Assembly: GCA_002425685.1 (NCBI GenBank)
Contig: DIMS01000053.1
Span: 1-10,293 of the forward strand
Source: Synergistaceae bacterium UBA5560
GTDB lineage: Bacteria; Synergistota; Synergistia; Synergistales; Aminiphilaceae
Length of the DNA stretch: 10,293 nucleotides
Direction of reading: 5' to 3'
Shown here: positions 1 to 5,303 of the stretch, in pieces
Layout: every line of letters starts with the position of its first letter
How positions within the stretch are numbered: the stretch's first letter is position 1
Notes under the pieces: generated by a model
The model's input: only the letters and a program-made list of their open reading frames with translations
Told to the model about the DNA's origin: nothing
The model's database searches: none
Translations under genes and position numbers: made by a program

Positions 1-32
1 CCGCACGGATGTTTTCTTCTCTCTAAAGGAAT

Positions 33-50
33 ACGGGAGCGGAAGCCCGT
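33..50 (-). terminator. Weak hairpin downstream of the transglycosylase gene
   Basis: A 5-bp stem (ACGGG/CCCGT) with an 8-nt loop lies about 35 nt past the transglycosylase stop. Reading the minus strand it is followed by ATTCCTTT, a poor U-tract. It may be a weak terminator. The rest of bases 1-83 shows no recognisable gene. Confidence 0.25.
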
Positions 51-83
51 CCCGATGTCGGCTCTTGTTGGGTGTTGTGGAAT

Positions 84-686
84 TCAGCTCCGGTAGGACT
101 TCATCATTCTCGTGTAGAATTGAAGGAGTGTCCGTTTGTACTTCGCGTTCGCCCGTCCCTTGTACCGGTCGAGGGCTCTGTCAATATCTCCGTTGTACCG
201 ACGAATGTGATTTGCCAGGAAGTAGGTGCCTACGCGGATGTTGTTTTCCGGAACCATGAGGTCCTTGAGGGTTTTGATATGCGGGAAGGCTCTCGCGATG
301 CTCTTGCGATGGGCGGACCACTTGATTTGCATGAGGCCGTAACATCCGTGAGCGGAGGTGTTCGCCTTTGCGGTCGATTCCTTGACGACGATGGCTGCCA
401 CGAGGACAGGATCCACGCCGAAATCCTTGGCGGCATCGGTAATGAGTTTCGCATAACGTTCCGCGGTCTGTCCGGAGAGGCTCCCATTGCGCTCTCGCAG
501 AAATCTCGCGATGGTCGTTGCCGTTTTCGGATTGCACTTGCCGTCGCCCAGGCTCTGCATGTAGAGGAAGTCGGAGTTTCTGTTGAAGAACTGTTCCTGC
601 GCCGATGCGGGAAGGGTCCAAACAAACAGAAACAGAAGAAGCGCCGCGAACGAAGCGGGGAAAATGCGCCCGGCTCTTCGTGTCAT
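84..686 (-). CDS. Secreted SLT-family lytic transglycosylase
   Basis: A 200-residue exported murein lytic transglycosylase (Slt/GH23 lysozyme-like fold). Enzymes of this family cleave the MurNAc-GlcNAc bond of peptidoglycan, leaving 1,6-anhydro ends. Residues 1-29 are a typical signal peptide: basic start MTRRAGR, a hydrophobic core, and an ASA cleavage site before Gln30. The catalytic domain spans about 75-195. It has the general-acid Glu103 in a VKES context, the GLMQI motif at 117-121, and the PENNIRVGTYFLANHIRRYNG segment that closes the SLT fold. The ATG at 686 is preferred because AAAGGA lies 9 nt upstream. The ATG at 692 would leave only 3 nt. The reading frame stays open upstream to 992, but that stretch has no domain and covers a terminator, so it is taken as leader. 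The small size suggests a simple SLT domain without an accessory wall-binding domain. Confidence 0.9.
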   Translation of the reverse strand: MTRRAGRIFPASFAALLLFLFVWTLPASAQEQFFNRNSDFLYMQSLGDGKCNPKTATTIARFLRERNGSLSGQTAERYAKLITDAAKDFGVDPVLVAAIVVKESTAKANTSAHGCYGLMQIKWSAHRKSIARAFPHIKTLKDLMVPENNIRVGTYFLANHIRRYNGDIDRALDRYKGRANAKYKRTLLQFYTRMMKSYRS

Positions 687-752
687 CGTCATCAATCCTT
701 TGCGTGCAAGATAGGTTGGGGTGGTTTCGCTGTCGTTCCTCCTTTTTGCCCG

Positions 753-782
753 AAAAAAGCCGCCAGCCTCTTCAGCTGGCGG
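753..782 (-). terminator. Intrinsic terminator inside the transglycosylase leader
   Basis: A perfect 8-bp GC-rich stem (CCGCCAGC/GCTGGCGG, 7-nt loop) is followed on the minus strand by one C and six T. The plus strand has no U-tract after it, so the signal is one-directional. It lies 67 nt upstream of the transglycosylase start and no minus-strand gene precedes it. It could be an attenuator in that gene's leader, could end a short RNA, or could block antisense transcription coming from the divergent gene. Confidence 0.7.
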
Positions 783-794
783 AAATGTATATAT

Positions 795-823
795 ATGGTA
801 AGGTGATTTTTGCTCTCTGGCAA
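795..823 (-). promoter_or_regulatory. Candidate promoter for the transglycosylase gene
   Basis: On the minus strand TTGCCA (823-818, five of six matches to the -35 consensus) is separated by 17 nt from TACCAT (800-795, four of six matches to -10). Transcription would start near 788, placing the terminator hairpin almost at the 5' end of the message. This is a consensus match only. Confidence 0.35.
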
Positions 824-880
824 CCCGTAGGATTACGGAAGCATCGAAGGGGGAAGCGTGGTTTGCTTTTGTCAAAGCAA
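819..880. other. Inverted repeats with potentially exclusive pairings in the divergent intergenic region
   Basis: Three pairings are visible. One is a 5-bp stem with GGAT loop at 825-838 (CCGTA/TACGG). The second is a 7-bp stem with a 4-nt loop at 863-880 (TTGCTTT/AAAGCAA). The third is a possible long-range pairing of GGCAACC (819-825) with GGTTTGC (860-866), with one bulge, which would enclose the first hairpin. The second and third share bases 863-866 and cannot form together. No T-run follows on the plus strand. It may be an RNA leader of the 928-1500 gene, a protein operator, or chance. No known riboswitch class was matched. Confidence 0.3.
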
Positions 881-927
881 GACAACATCGGATTTGGAAG
901 CCGCTTTGACGTGGAGATGTGATAACC

Positions 928-1500
928 GTGCAAAAAAATCTTGCTCTTTCGGTTTTTTCTGTTTTTTTATGTGTTGCGTGCTTTTGCGGCACCGCGCCAT
1001 ACGCTTCTTTTGGAGAAGCGCGTCTCGGCGAGGAGGATTTTCAGCCCCTCACACCTTTCCTGCGTGAATTTTCCGGTTGGGAAGGGGACGTGGTGGAGCT
1101 GTTTCTCGATGAGGACGCAAGAGGAGGTGTTCTCTCCAGAAGCTACACAAAAGGGAAGGCACTCCTCGAAATACGTATCATGATCGGTGGGGGGGTTGCG
1201 TCCTATCTCGGAGGCATGGTACCGGGGATGCTCCTCATGGAGAGCGACACAGTGCGTATGGAGCGGCGTTCTTTCGGAGGTTTTCCGGCGGTGATCCGCC
1301 AGGAAAAGGGCAGCCCGGCGGGGGCGTTGGTCGTTCTCCTCGGAGGCGAAGAGTCGGAATTCTCCCGGAAAGGACGGGACGCGCTGGTGCTCTTCGTTTA
1401 CGAGGGGATCACCAGCGCTGACGTGGAGCAGCTTGCGAAGGACGTCGATCTTCAGGGGTTGCAATACATTGTCGGATCCTCTGGAAACGTCCAGCAATAG
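928..1500 (+). CDS. Exported protein of unknown function
   Basis: A 190-residue protein not assigned to a family. The N-terminus (KN, then a hydrophobic stretch at about 5-23, then APYAS) looks like a signal peptide. A Cys at residue 18 follows VA, but the -3 position is Cys rather than Leu, so a lipobox is doubtful. The mature part (30-190) alternates short beta-like stretches with charged loops, including a Gly-rich IRIMIGGGVASYLGGMVPGM region at about 82-101 and two hydrophobic strands at 132-139 and 152-158. It lacks further membrane segments and obvious catalytic motifs. The GTG at 928 is chosen because GGAG lies 11 nt upstream. The in-frame GTG at 919 would leave only 2 nt. It diverges from the transglycosylase, and its last 49 bp overlap the 3' end of the opposite-strand amidotransferase gene. 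A periplasmic role is inferred only from the signal peptide. Confidence 0.75.
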   Translation: MQKNLALSVFSVFLCVACFCGTAPYASFGEARLGEEDFQPLTPFLREFSGWEGDVVELFLDEDARGGVLSRSYTKGKALLEIRIMIGGGVASYLGGMVPGMLLMESDTVRMERRSFGGFPAVIRQEKGSPAGALVVLLGGEESEFSRKGRDALVLFVYEGITSADVEQLAKDVDLQGLQYIVGSSGNVQQ

Positions 1501-2129
1501 TTCTGTGGCGGTTTCGTCAGCCCTTGCATCGCGAAGGGAAAGTCACTGGCGAAGACCAGGGCGTCTCCGTCCCGGAAGAGGAGCATGTCCCGATTACCCT
1601 TCTTCACGAAAGGAACGCCGTCGGCGAAACCGAAGAAATTGGATTCGAAACAGCAGAGCGTCTCCATCAGAGGAAGTCCCATGTCCACCACCATGCGACC
1701 GATGAATTCGCTGTCGGTGATGTCTCCCCATGCCCGGGCGAGAGGTGCGAGGGTCGCCTCGTTGCCGTTTGCCGCGAAGATGAGCCGGGACGTTGCTTTG
1801 CCGGTGGGGGAGTGTCGCCCTTCCACGAAAAAGGGGTGGCAGTTGCGGTCGGAGATGGATCCCTCGCTGGCTTTTCTGCTGTGAAAGAGAATCCACGTGT
1901 ACTGCTCCGTCTCCATTGTCCGGGCCGCTTCGGCGGGAGAGAGAGAGACGCCTTTTGTCACGCGCACTTCCCCTTCGTCATCGAGGAGGGCGTAGCCGTT
2001 GCCGTTTCCCCCATCCCGCAGCTCCAGCGCCTCGAGGTATTCCCGAAGGGAGCTGCAACCCGGAATCTCCGCGAGGATCTCCCGGAGCCGGAAAATTCCT
2101 TTCCTGTTTGCCAGGAGCATTCTGCACAT
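1452..2129 (-). CDS. Class II glutamine amidotransferase-like (Ntn-hydrolase) protein
   Basis: A 225-residue stand-alone glutaminase domain of the class II (GATase type 2) Ntn-hydrolase fold. It begins MCRML, so removal of Met exposes the nucleophile Cys2, as the family requires. Further matches are GNGNGYALL at 42-49 and HSRKASEG at 83-90 with NCHPF following (the equivalent of the HTRWATHG segment, with its Arg85). The N121-G122 pair corresponds to the oxyanion-hole Asn-Gly, and T138-D139-S140-E141 corresponds to the Asp that binds glutamine's amino group. There is no synthetase or isomerase domain, so the ammonia acceptor, or another amide substrate, is unknown. The ATG at 2129 is set by the need for Cys2 and by an excellent GGAGGTGA site 8 nt upstream; a GTG at 2147 is in frame but rejected. 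The His of the usual HNG motif is Ala here. Its 3' end overlaps the convergent neighbour. Confidence 0.85.
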   Translation of the reverse strand: MCRMLLANRKGIFRLREILAEIPGCSSLREYLEALELRDGGNGNGYALLDDEGEVRVTKGVSLSPAEAARTMETEQYTWILFHSRKASEGSISDRNCHPFFVEGRHSPTGKATSRLIFAANGNEATLAPLARAWGDITDSEFIGRMVVDMGLPLMETLCCFESNFFGFADGVPFVKKGNRDMLLFRDGDALVFASDFPFAMQGLTKPPQNYCWTFPEDPTMYCNP

Positions 2130-2172
2130 GGCGCATGTCACCTCCACGGGGCTTTCGTCGACAAACGGGGAG

Positions 2173-2201
2173 AGTGTAGCAGAAAAGGGCCGATCTGTGA
2201 C
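2173..2201 (-). promoter_or_regulatory. Candidate extended -10 promoter for the amidotransferase gene
   Basis: On the minus strand GTCACA (2201-2196) lies 17 nt before TACACT (2178-2173). TACACT is preceded by TGC, giving an extended -10. The start point would fall near 2166, leaving a leader of about 37 nt that carries the strong Shine-Dalgarno. Confidence 0.4.
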
Positions 2202-2220
2202 CGGCGGAATCCGGGGATTG

Positions 2221-2229
2221 TGATATGCT
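2221..2229 (+). promoter_or_regulatory. Candidate extended -10 for the ychF-like operon
   Basis: TGATATGCT matches an extended -10 (TG-N-TATNNT), but no -35 is recognisable at the right distance. If used, transcription would start near 2236, inside the hairpin at 2233-2261. Weak evidence. Confidence 0.25.
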
Positions 2230-2232
2230 GTG

Positions 2233-2261
2233 TTCCGGCGGTATTTTATCCGCCGCCGGAA
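2233..2261 (+). other. Leader hairpin upstream of the ychF-like gene
   Basis: A perfect 9-bp stem (TTCCGGCGG/CCGCCGGAA) with an 11-nt AT-rich loop ends 10 nt before the GAGGAG ribosome-binding site. No T-run follows, so it is not a classical terminator. It might stabilise the mRNA or affect translation. Confidence 0.4.
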
Positions 2262-2287
2262 CCGAGAAGACGAGGAGCGATGTGATC

Positions 2288-3382
2288 ATGCTGCGATGCG
2301 GCATTGTCGGCCTTCCCCTTTCTGGGAAAACGACGGTTTTCAATGTCATTACGAGAGCGGGTGCTGAGGTAAAAGCCTATGCGGGTGGCAAAACGGACCC
2401 CAACCGGGCGATGGTGGCTGTTCCGGACGAGCGGTTCGACCGGCTTGTTCATCTTTTTCAACCGAAAAAAGAGGCGCCTGCCGTCATGGAGTTCGTGGAT
2501 CTCGCGGGGCTGTCCCGCGGGGCCGGAAAGGGTGCCGGGCTCGGTAACGCTTTTCTTTCCTTCGTGGGTGACGCGGATGCTCTTGTGCACGTGGTACGCT
2601 GTTTTGACAACCCCGATGTGCCCCATCCGGAAGAAAGCGTGGATCCCCTTCGGGACTGGCAGATTGTGGAGATGGAACTCATCTTCCGGGATCTGGGTGT
2701 CATCGAAAACCGTCTTTCCCGCCTCGGATCGAAGAAACGCCTCCTGCCCGAGGAGGAACAGGAGAAGGTGCTCCTTGAGCGCTGTCAGGCCCACCTGATG
2801 GAAGAACGTCCCCTGCGGGAACTCGCTTTTTCGCCCGAGGAGGCACGGAGTGTCCGTGGCTTTGCCTTCGTGACGCGCAAGCCGGAGCTTGTGGTACTGA
2901 ATCTGGATGAAAGTCAGACGGACGAGACCCGGATTCCCGGCTGGAAGGACATGGAGAAACTCACCGCGGAGCGCGGGCTCGGACTCGTCCGTATCTATGG
3001 GCGCATGGAGATGGACATGGCCGACCTCGCTCCGGAGGAACAGGAGGAATTCATGAAGGATCTGGGTGTCGCCGAATCCGGGCGGAATCGTCTCATCGCC
3101 CGGGCCTACGGGCTCCTGGGGCTCATTTCCTTTTTCACCACCGGCTTGGACGAGGTGAAGGCCTGGACGCTCCGGAAAGGCGACACGGCACTCGCCGCGG
3201 CGGGCACGATTCATTCCGATCTCGCGAGGGGGTTCATTCGTGCCCAGGTCGTTTCCTACGAGGATTTCTGCGCTCACGGGGAATCTCTTCCCCGGTGCCG
3301 GGAGGCTGGAGTGCTCCGTCTCGAAGGTCGCGACTACCTTGTCGCCGACGGTGACATGATCGAAATCCGTTTCAACGTCTGA
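2288..3382 (+). CDS. Divergent YchF/OLA1-family P-loop ATPase
   Basis: A 364-residue, full-length member of the Obg-like YchF family; canonical YchF has 363. Family members are ribosome-associated nucleotidases that prefer ATP and take part in stress and translation control. The G domain starts with Walker A GLPLSGKT (8-15). Switch II is DLAGLSRGAGKGAGLGN (71-87), with a hydrophobic residue in place of catalytic Gln as in HAS-type NTPases. NLDE (205-208) fits the NxxE motif that replaces NKxD and allows ATP use. A helical insert (about 120-190) and a C-terminal TGS domain (about 282-364, ending in RFNV as in canonical YchF) follow. It departs from canonical YchF in the P-loop (PLSGKTT for PNVGKST) and in switch I (KAYAGGKTDPN for the usual NYPFCTIEPN). 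It may therefore be a second, specialised paralogue. The ATG at 2288 has GAGGAG 10 nt upstream and matches the family start. First gene of the operon. Confidence 0.88.
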   Translation: MLRCGIVGLPLSGKTTVFNVITRAGAEVKAYAGGKTDPNRAMVAVPDERFDRLVHLFQPKKEAPAVMEFVDLAGLSRGAGKGAGLGNAFLSFVGDADALVHVVRCFDNPDVPHPEESVDPLRDWQIVEMELIFRDLGVIENRLSRLGSKKRLLPEEEQEKVLLERCQAHLMEERPLRELAFSPEEARSVRGFAFVTRKPELVVLNLDESQTDETRIPGWKDMEKLTAERGLGLVRIYGRMEMDMADLAPEEQEEFMKDLGVAESGRNRLIARAYGLLGLISFFTTGLDEVKAWTLRKGDTALAAAGTIHSDLARGFIRAQVVSYEDFCAHGESLPRCREAGVLRLEGRDYLVADGDMIEIRFNV

Positions 3383-3390
3383 GACTGCGT

Positions 3391-3411
3391 GCCGCCCGTT
3401 CCAGGGGCGGC
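3391..3411 (+). other. GC-rich intercistronic hairpin
   Basis: A 7-bp stem (GCCGCCC/GGGCGGC) with a 7-nt loop sits in the 46-bp gap between the ychF-like stop and the AGGAGG site of the next gene. There is no U-tract, so full termination is unlikely. It may protect or separate mRNA segments. Confidence 0.4.
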
Positions 3412-3428
3412 GGAGAGGAGGATCCGAA

Positions 3429-4451
3429 GTGACGGAAAAAAAGACCGACGACATGCTCTGGACCCCCCTGGAAGTTCGCGGGGTGAGGGTGGCGAATCGT
3501 ATCGTCGCCGCTCCCACGGCGACGGGAACTGCCGACGAGGAAGGGCGTCCCACGGAGGCCGCGCTGACGCGGTACGGCGCTCTCGCCTCGGGAGGCGTGG
3601 GACTGGTGGTGATGGAACATCACGCGATTCGTCCGGACGGAAGGGTCCGCCGCACGCAGTACATGCTGGATCGAGACGAGCTGGCGGAGTCCCAGCGGAA
3701 GCTCACCGCGCTCTTTTCCGAGGCGGACGTTCCTGTTCTGGTACAACTCAATCATTCGGGAGGGCTCGTCCGGGACGCGGAGCTTCTCAAACGTCCCGGA
3801 TTCGTTCCCGTCGGGCCGTCGGCGGTTCCGCATCCCTCGGACGAGTTTGGTGTGGTGCCTCGGGAACTTTCCCGGGAGGAGCTTTCCGCTTTCGTCGCGT
3901 CCTATGCGGCTGCGGCACTTCGAGGACTTTCCGCAGGATACCGTGGAGTGGAGATCCATGCGGCCCACGGCTATTTTCTCGGGCAGTTCCTGAGCCCGCT
4001 CACGAACAGAAGGACGGATCAGTACGGGGGTAATGTACAGAATCGTGCGCGTCTGCTGCTCGATGTGGCGGATGCCCTTCGGGACCTGATCGGTGACGAG
4101 GCGGTTCTCTCGGTTCGGCTCGGCATGGCGGACGTCCTGCCCGGAACACCTTCCGGAGGGTTCGATGTGGAAGAAGCCGTGTGGGTTGCCCGGGAGCTTG
4201 TCGCCCTCGGCGTGGACATTCTGGATCTGTCGGGGAATCTCTGCGGCTACGACGGTCCCGGAGAAGCCTATTTCGCCCCGTACGCGGCGGCGGTGAGCGA
4301 ACGCAAGGGAAGGGCCCTCGTGGTCTGTACGGGAGGGATCCGGCGCCGGGAAACGGCGGAGCGGCTCCTGAGAGATGGCGTGTGTGACCTCGTCGGTCTG
4401 GGCCGTCCTCTCTTTGCGGATCCCCATTTCCTGAGAACCTGGAAGGAGTAG
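3429..4451 (+). CDS. Old Yellow Enzyme-family NAD(P)H:flavin oxidoreductase
   Basis: A 340-residue FMN-dependent TIM barrel of the OYE family, which reduces activated C=C bonds or related acceptors with NAD(P)H. Family markers are the N-terminal PLEVRGVRVANRIVAAPTA (13-31), QLNHSG (106-111), and the active-site pair His177/His180 in IHAAHGY. SPLTNRRTDQYGG (189-201), Arg230 in the SVRLG strand, the phosphate-binding TGG at 301-303 and GLGRPLF (323-329) complete the set. The chain ends right after the barrel. The C-terminal Cys-rich [4Fe-4S] and Rossmann domains of 2,4-dienoyl-CoA reductase or trimethylamine dehydrogenase types are absent, so it is a single-domain enzyme. The substrate cannot be told from sequence. 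The GTG start has AGGAGG 7 nt upstream. Its own 3' end carries the ribosome-binding site of the next gene. Confidence 0.92.
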   Translation: MTEKKTDDMLWTPLEVRGVRVANRIVAAPTATGTADEEGRPTEAALTRYGALASGGVGLVVMEHHAIRPDGRVRRTQYMLDRDELAESQRKLTALFSEADVPVLVQLNHSGGLVRDAELLKRPGFVPVGPSAVPHPSDEFGVVPRELSREELSAFVASYAAAALRGLSAGYRGVEIHAAHGYFLGQFLSPLTNRRTDQYGGNVQNRARLLLDVADALRDLIGDEAVLSVRLGMADVLPGTPSGGFDVEEAVWVARELVALGVDILDLSGNLCGYDGPGEAYFAPYAAAVSERKGRALVVCTGGIRRRETAERLLRDGVCDLVGLGRPLFADPHFLRTWKE

Positions 4452-4457
4452 GGTATC

Positions 4458-5279
4458 GTGAACGTCTACGTCAGCTGCGACATGGAGGGCGCCACGGGGG
4501 TCGTCGGGTTTGATCAGGTGGAACCGGGCAGCGCGGGGTACTCGTTCGGGAGGGCCATGCAGCGCCACGATCTGCTCGCCGTGGTGCATGCCGCTCTTGA
4601 GGCGGGGGCCACGCGGATTCTCGTGAACGACGCTCATTGGAACATGAACAATCTCGACCCCACGGGGTTTCCGACGTCGGTGGAACTCTGCAGTGGCTCG
4701 CAGAAGGTGTTGAGCATGGTCGAGGGAGCGGACGAGTGTCAGGTGGCCTTTTTCGTGTGCTATCACGCCATGGCGGGAACAGAAAAGGCTGTGACGGACC
4801 ACACCATGTCCCGAATTGTTCATGACGTGCGCCTCAACGGGCGTCGCGTTGGAGAAACGGGAATCAACGCGGCGGTATGCGGTTTTCTCGGTGTCCCCGT
4901 GGCGCTCGTCACGGGGGATCAGGCGGTGTGTCTGGAGGCGGAGAGCCTCCTCGGCGAGGAGCTTGTCACCTGCGCCGTGAAGGAAGGGCGGAGTGCTTCC
5001 GCAGCCCGGCTTCTGTCGCCGGAAAGGACGGCATCGCTGCTGCGCGAGGCGACCCGCCGTGCCATGGAGCGGGCGCTCTCGGGCAAGGCACCTCTTTTTC
5101 CACTCCAGGCTCCGTATCGCATGGAGCTGGAATTCAGTCGTTCTTCCCAATGTGATGCCGCCTGTATCGTTCCCGGGAGCAGGAGGTTGTCCGGAAGAGG
5201 ATTGATGGCGGAGAACGAGGATATGCTCGAACTCTATCGCTGGTTCCGTTCCGCCGTGAACCTCGCCGAATCGGCCTGA
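4458..5279 (+). CDS. M55-family D-aminopeptidase (DppA-type)
   Basis: A 273-residue zinc peptidase of family M55, whose type member, Bacillus DppA, releases N-terminal D-amino acids from short peptides. All metal and catalytic positions are recognisable at nearly the same numbers as in DppA. These are Asp8 and Glu10 (CDMEG), His60 (NDAHWNMNN), His103 (CYHAMAG), His115 (TDHTMS, the proposed nucleophile or base) and Glu133 (GETGIN). No signal peptide is seen, so it is probably cytoplasmic, perhaps recycling D-Ala-containing wall peptides or degrading imported peptides. The GTG start is served by AAGGAG that lies in the last codons of the oxidoreductase gene, only 6 bp away, which points to translational coupling. 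Length is close to DppA. Confidence 0.93.
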   Translation: MNVYVSCDMEGATGVVGFDQVEPGSAGYSFGRAMQRHDLLAVVHAALEAGATRILVNDAHWNMNNLDPTGFPTSVELCSGSQKVLSMVEGADECQVAFFVCYHAMAGTEKAVTDHTMSRIVHDVRLNGRRVGETGINAAVCGFLGVPVALVTGDQAVCLEAESLLGEELVTCAVKEGRSASAARLLSPERTASLLREATRRAMERALSGKAPLFPLQAPYRMELEFSRSSQCDAACIVPGSRRLSGRGLMAENEDMLELYRWFRSAVNLAESA

Positions 5280-5303
5280 ACCCGGACGCCGAGGGGGGAT
5301 TGC

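Noticed and set aside
3..26. A possible plus-strand gene tail (ARMFSSL then TAA) at the left edge.
   Set aside because: Seven codons with no recognisable content cannot support a gene call.
834..850. ACGGAAG followed by CGAAGG resembles conserved bases of the glutamine (glnA) riboswitch.
   Set aside because: The upstream partner strand needed for the closing helix of that riboswitch is absent and the spacing is wrong.
819..866. GGCAACC with GGTTTGC recalls the closing helix of c-di-GMP-I (GEMM) riboswitches.
   Set aside because: The enclosed segment is too short, and both the GNRA tetraloop/receptor pair and the GACGCAAAGC core are missing.
687..992. N-terminal extension of the transglycosylase frame up to 992.
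   Set aside because: It would place a terminator and intergenic inverted repeats inside the coding region and put the signal peptide about 100 residues in. The ATG at 686 has a proper ribosome-binding site.
2246..3553. A 435-codon minus-strand open frame opposite the ychF-like gene.
   Set aside because: No recognisable motifs; the plus strand encodes a clear family protein over almost all of it.
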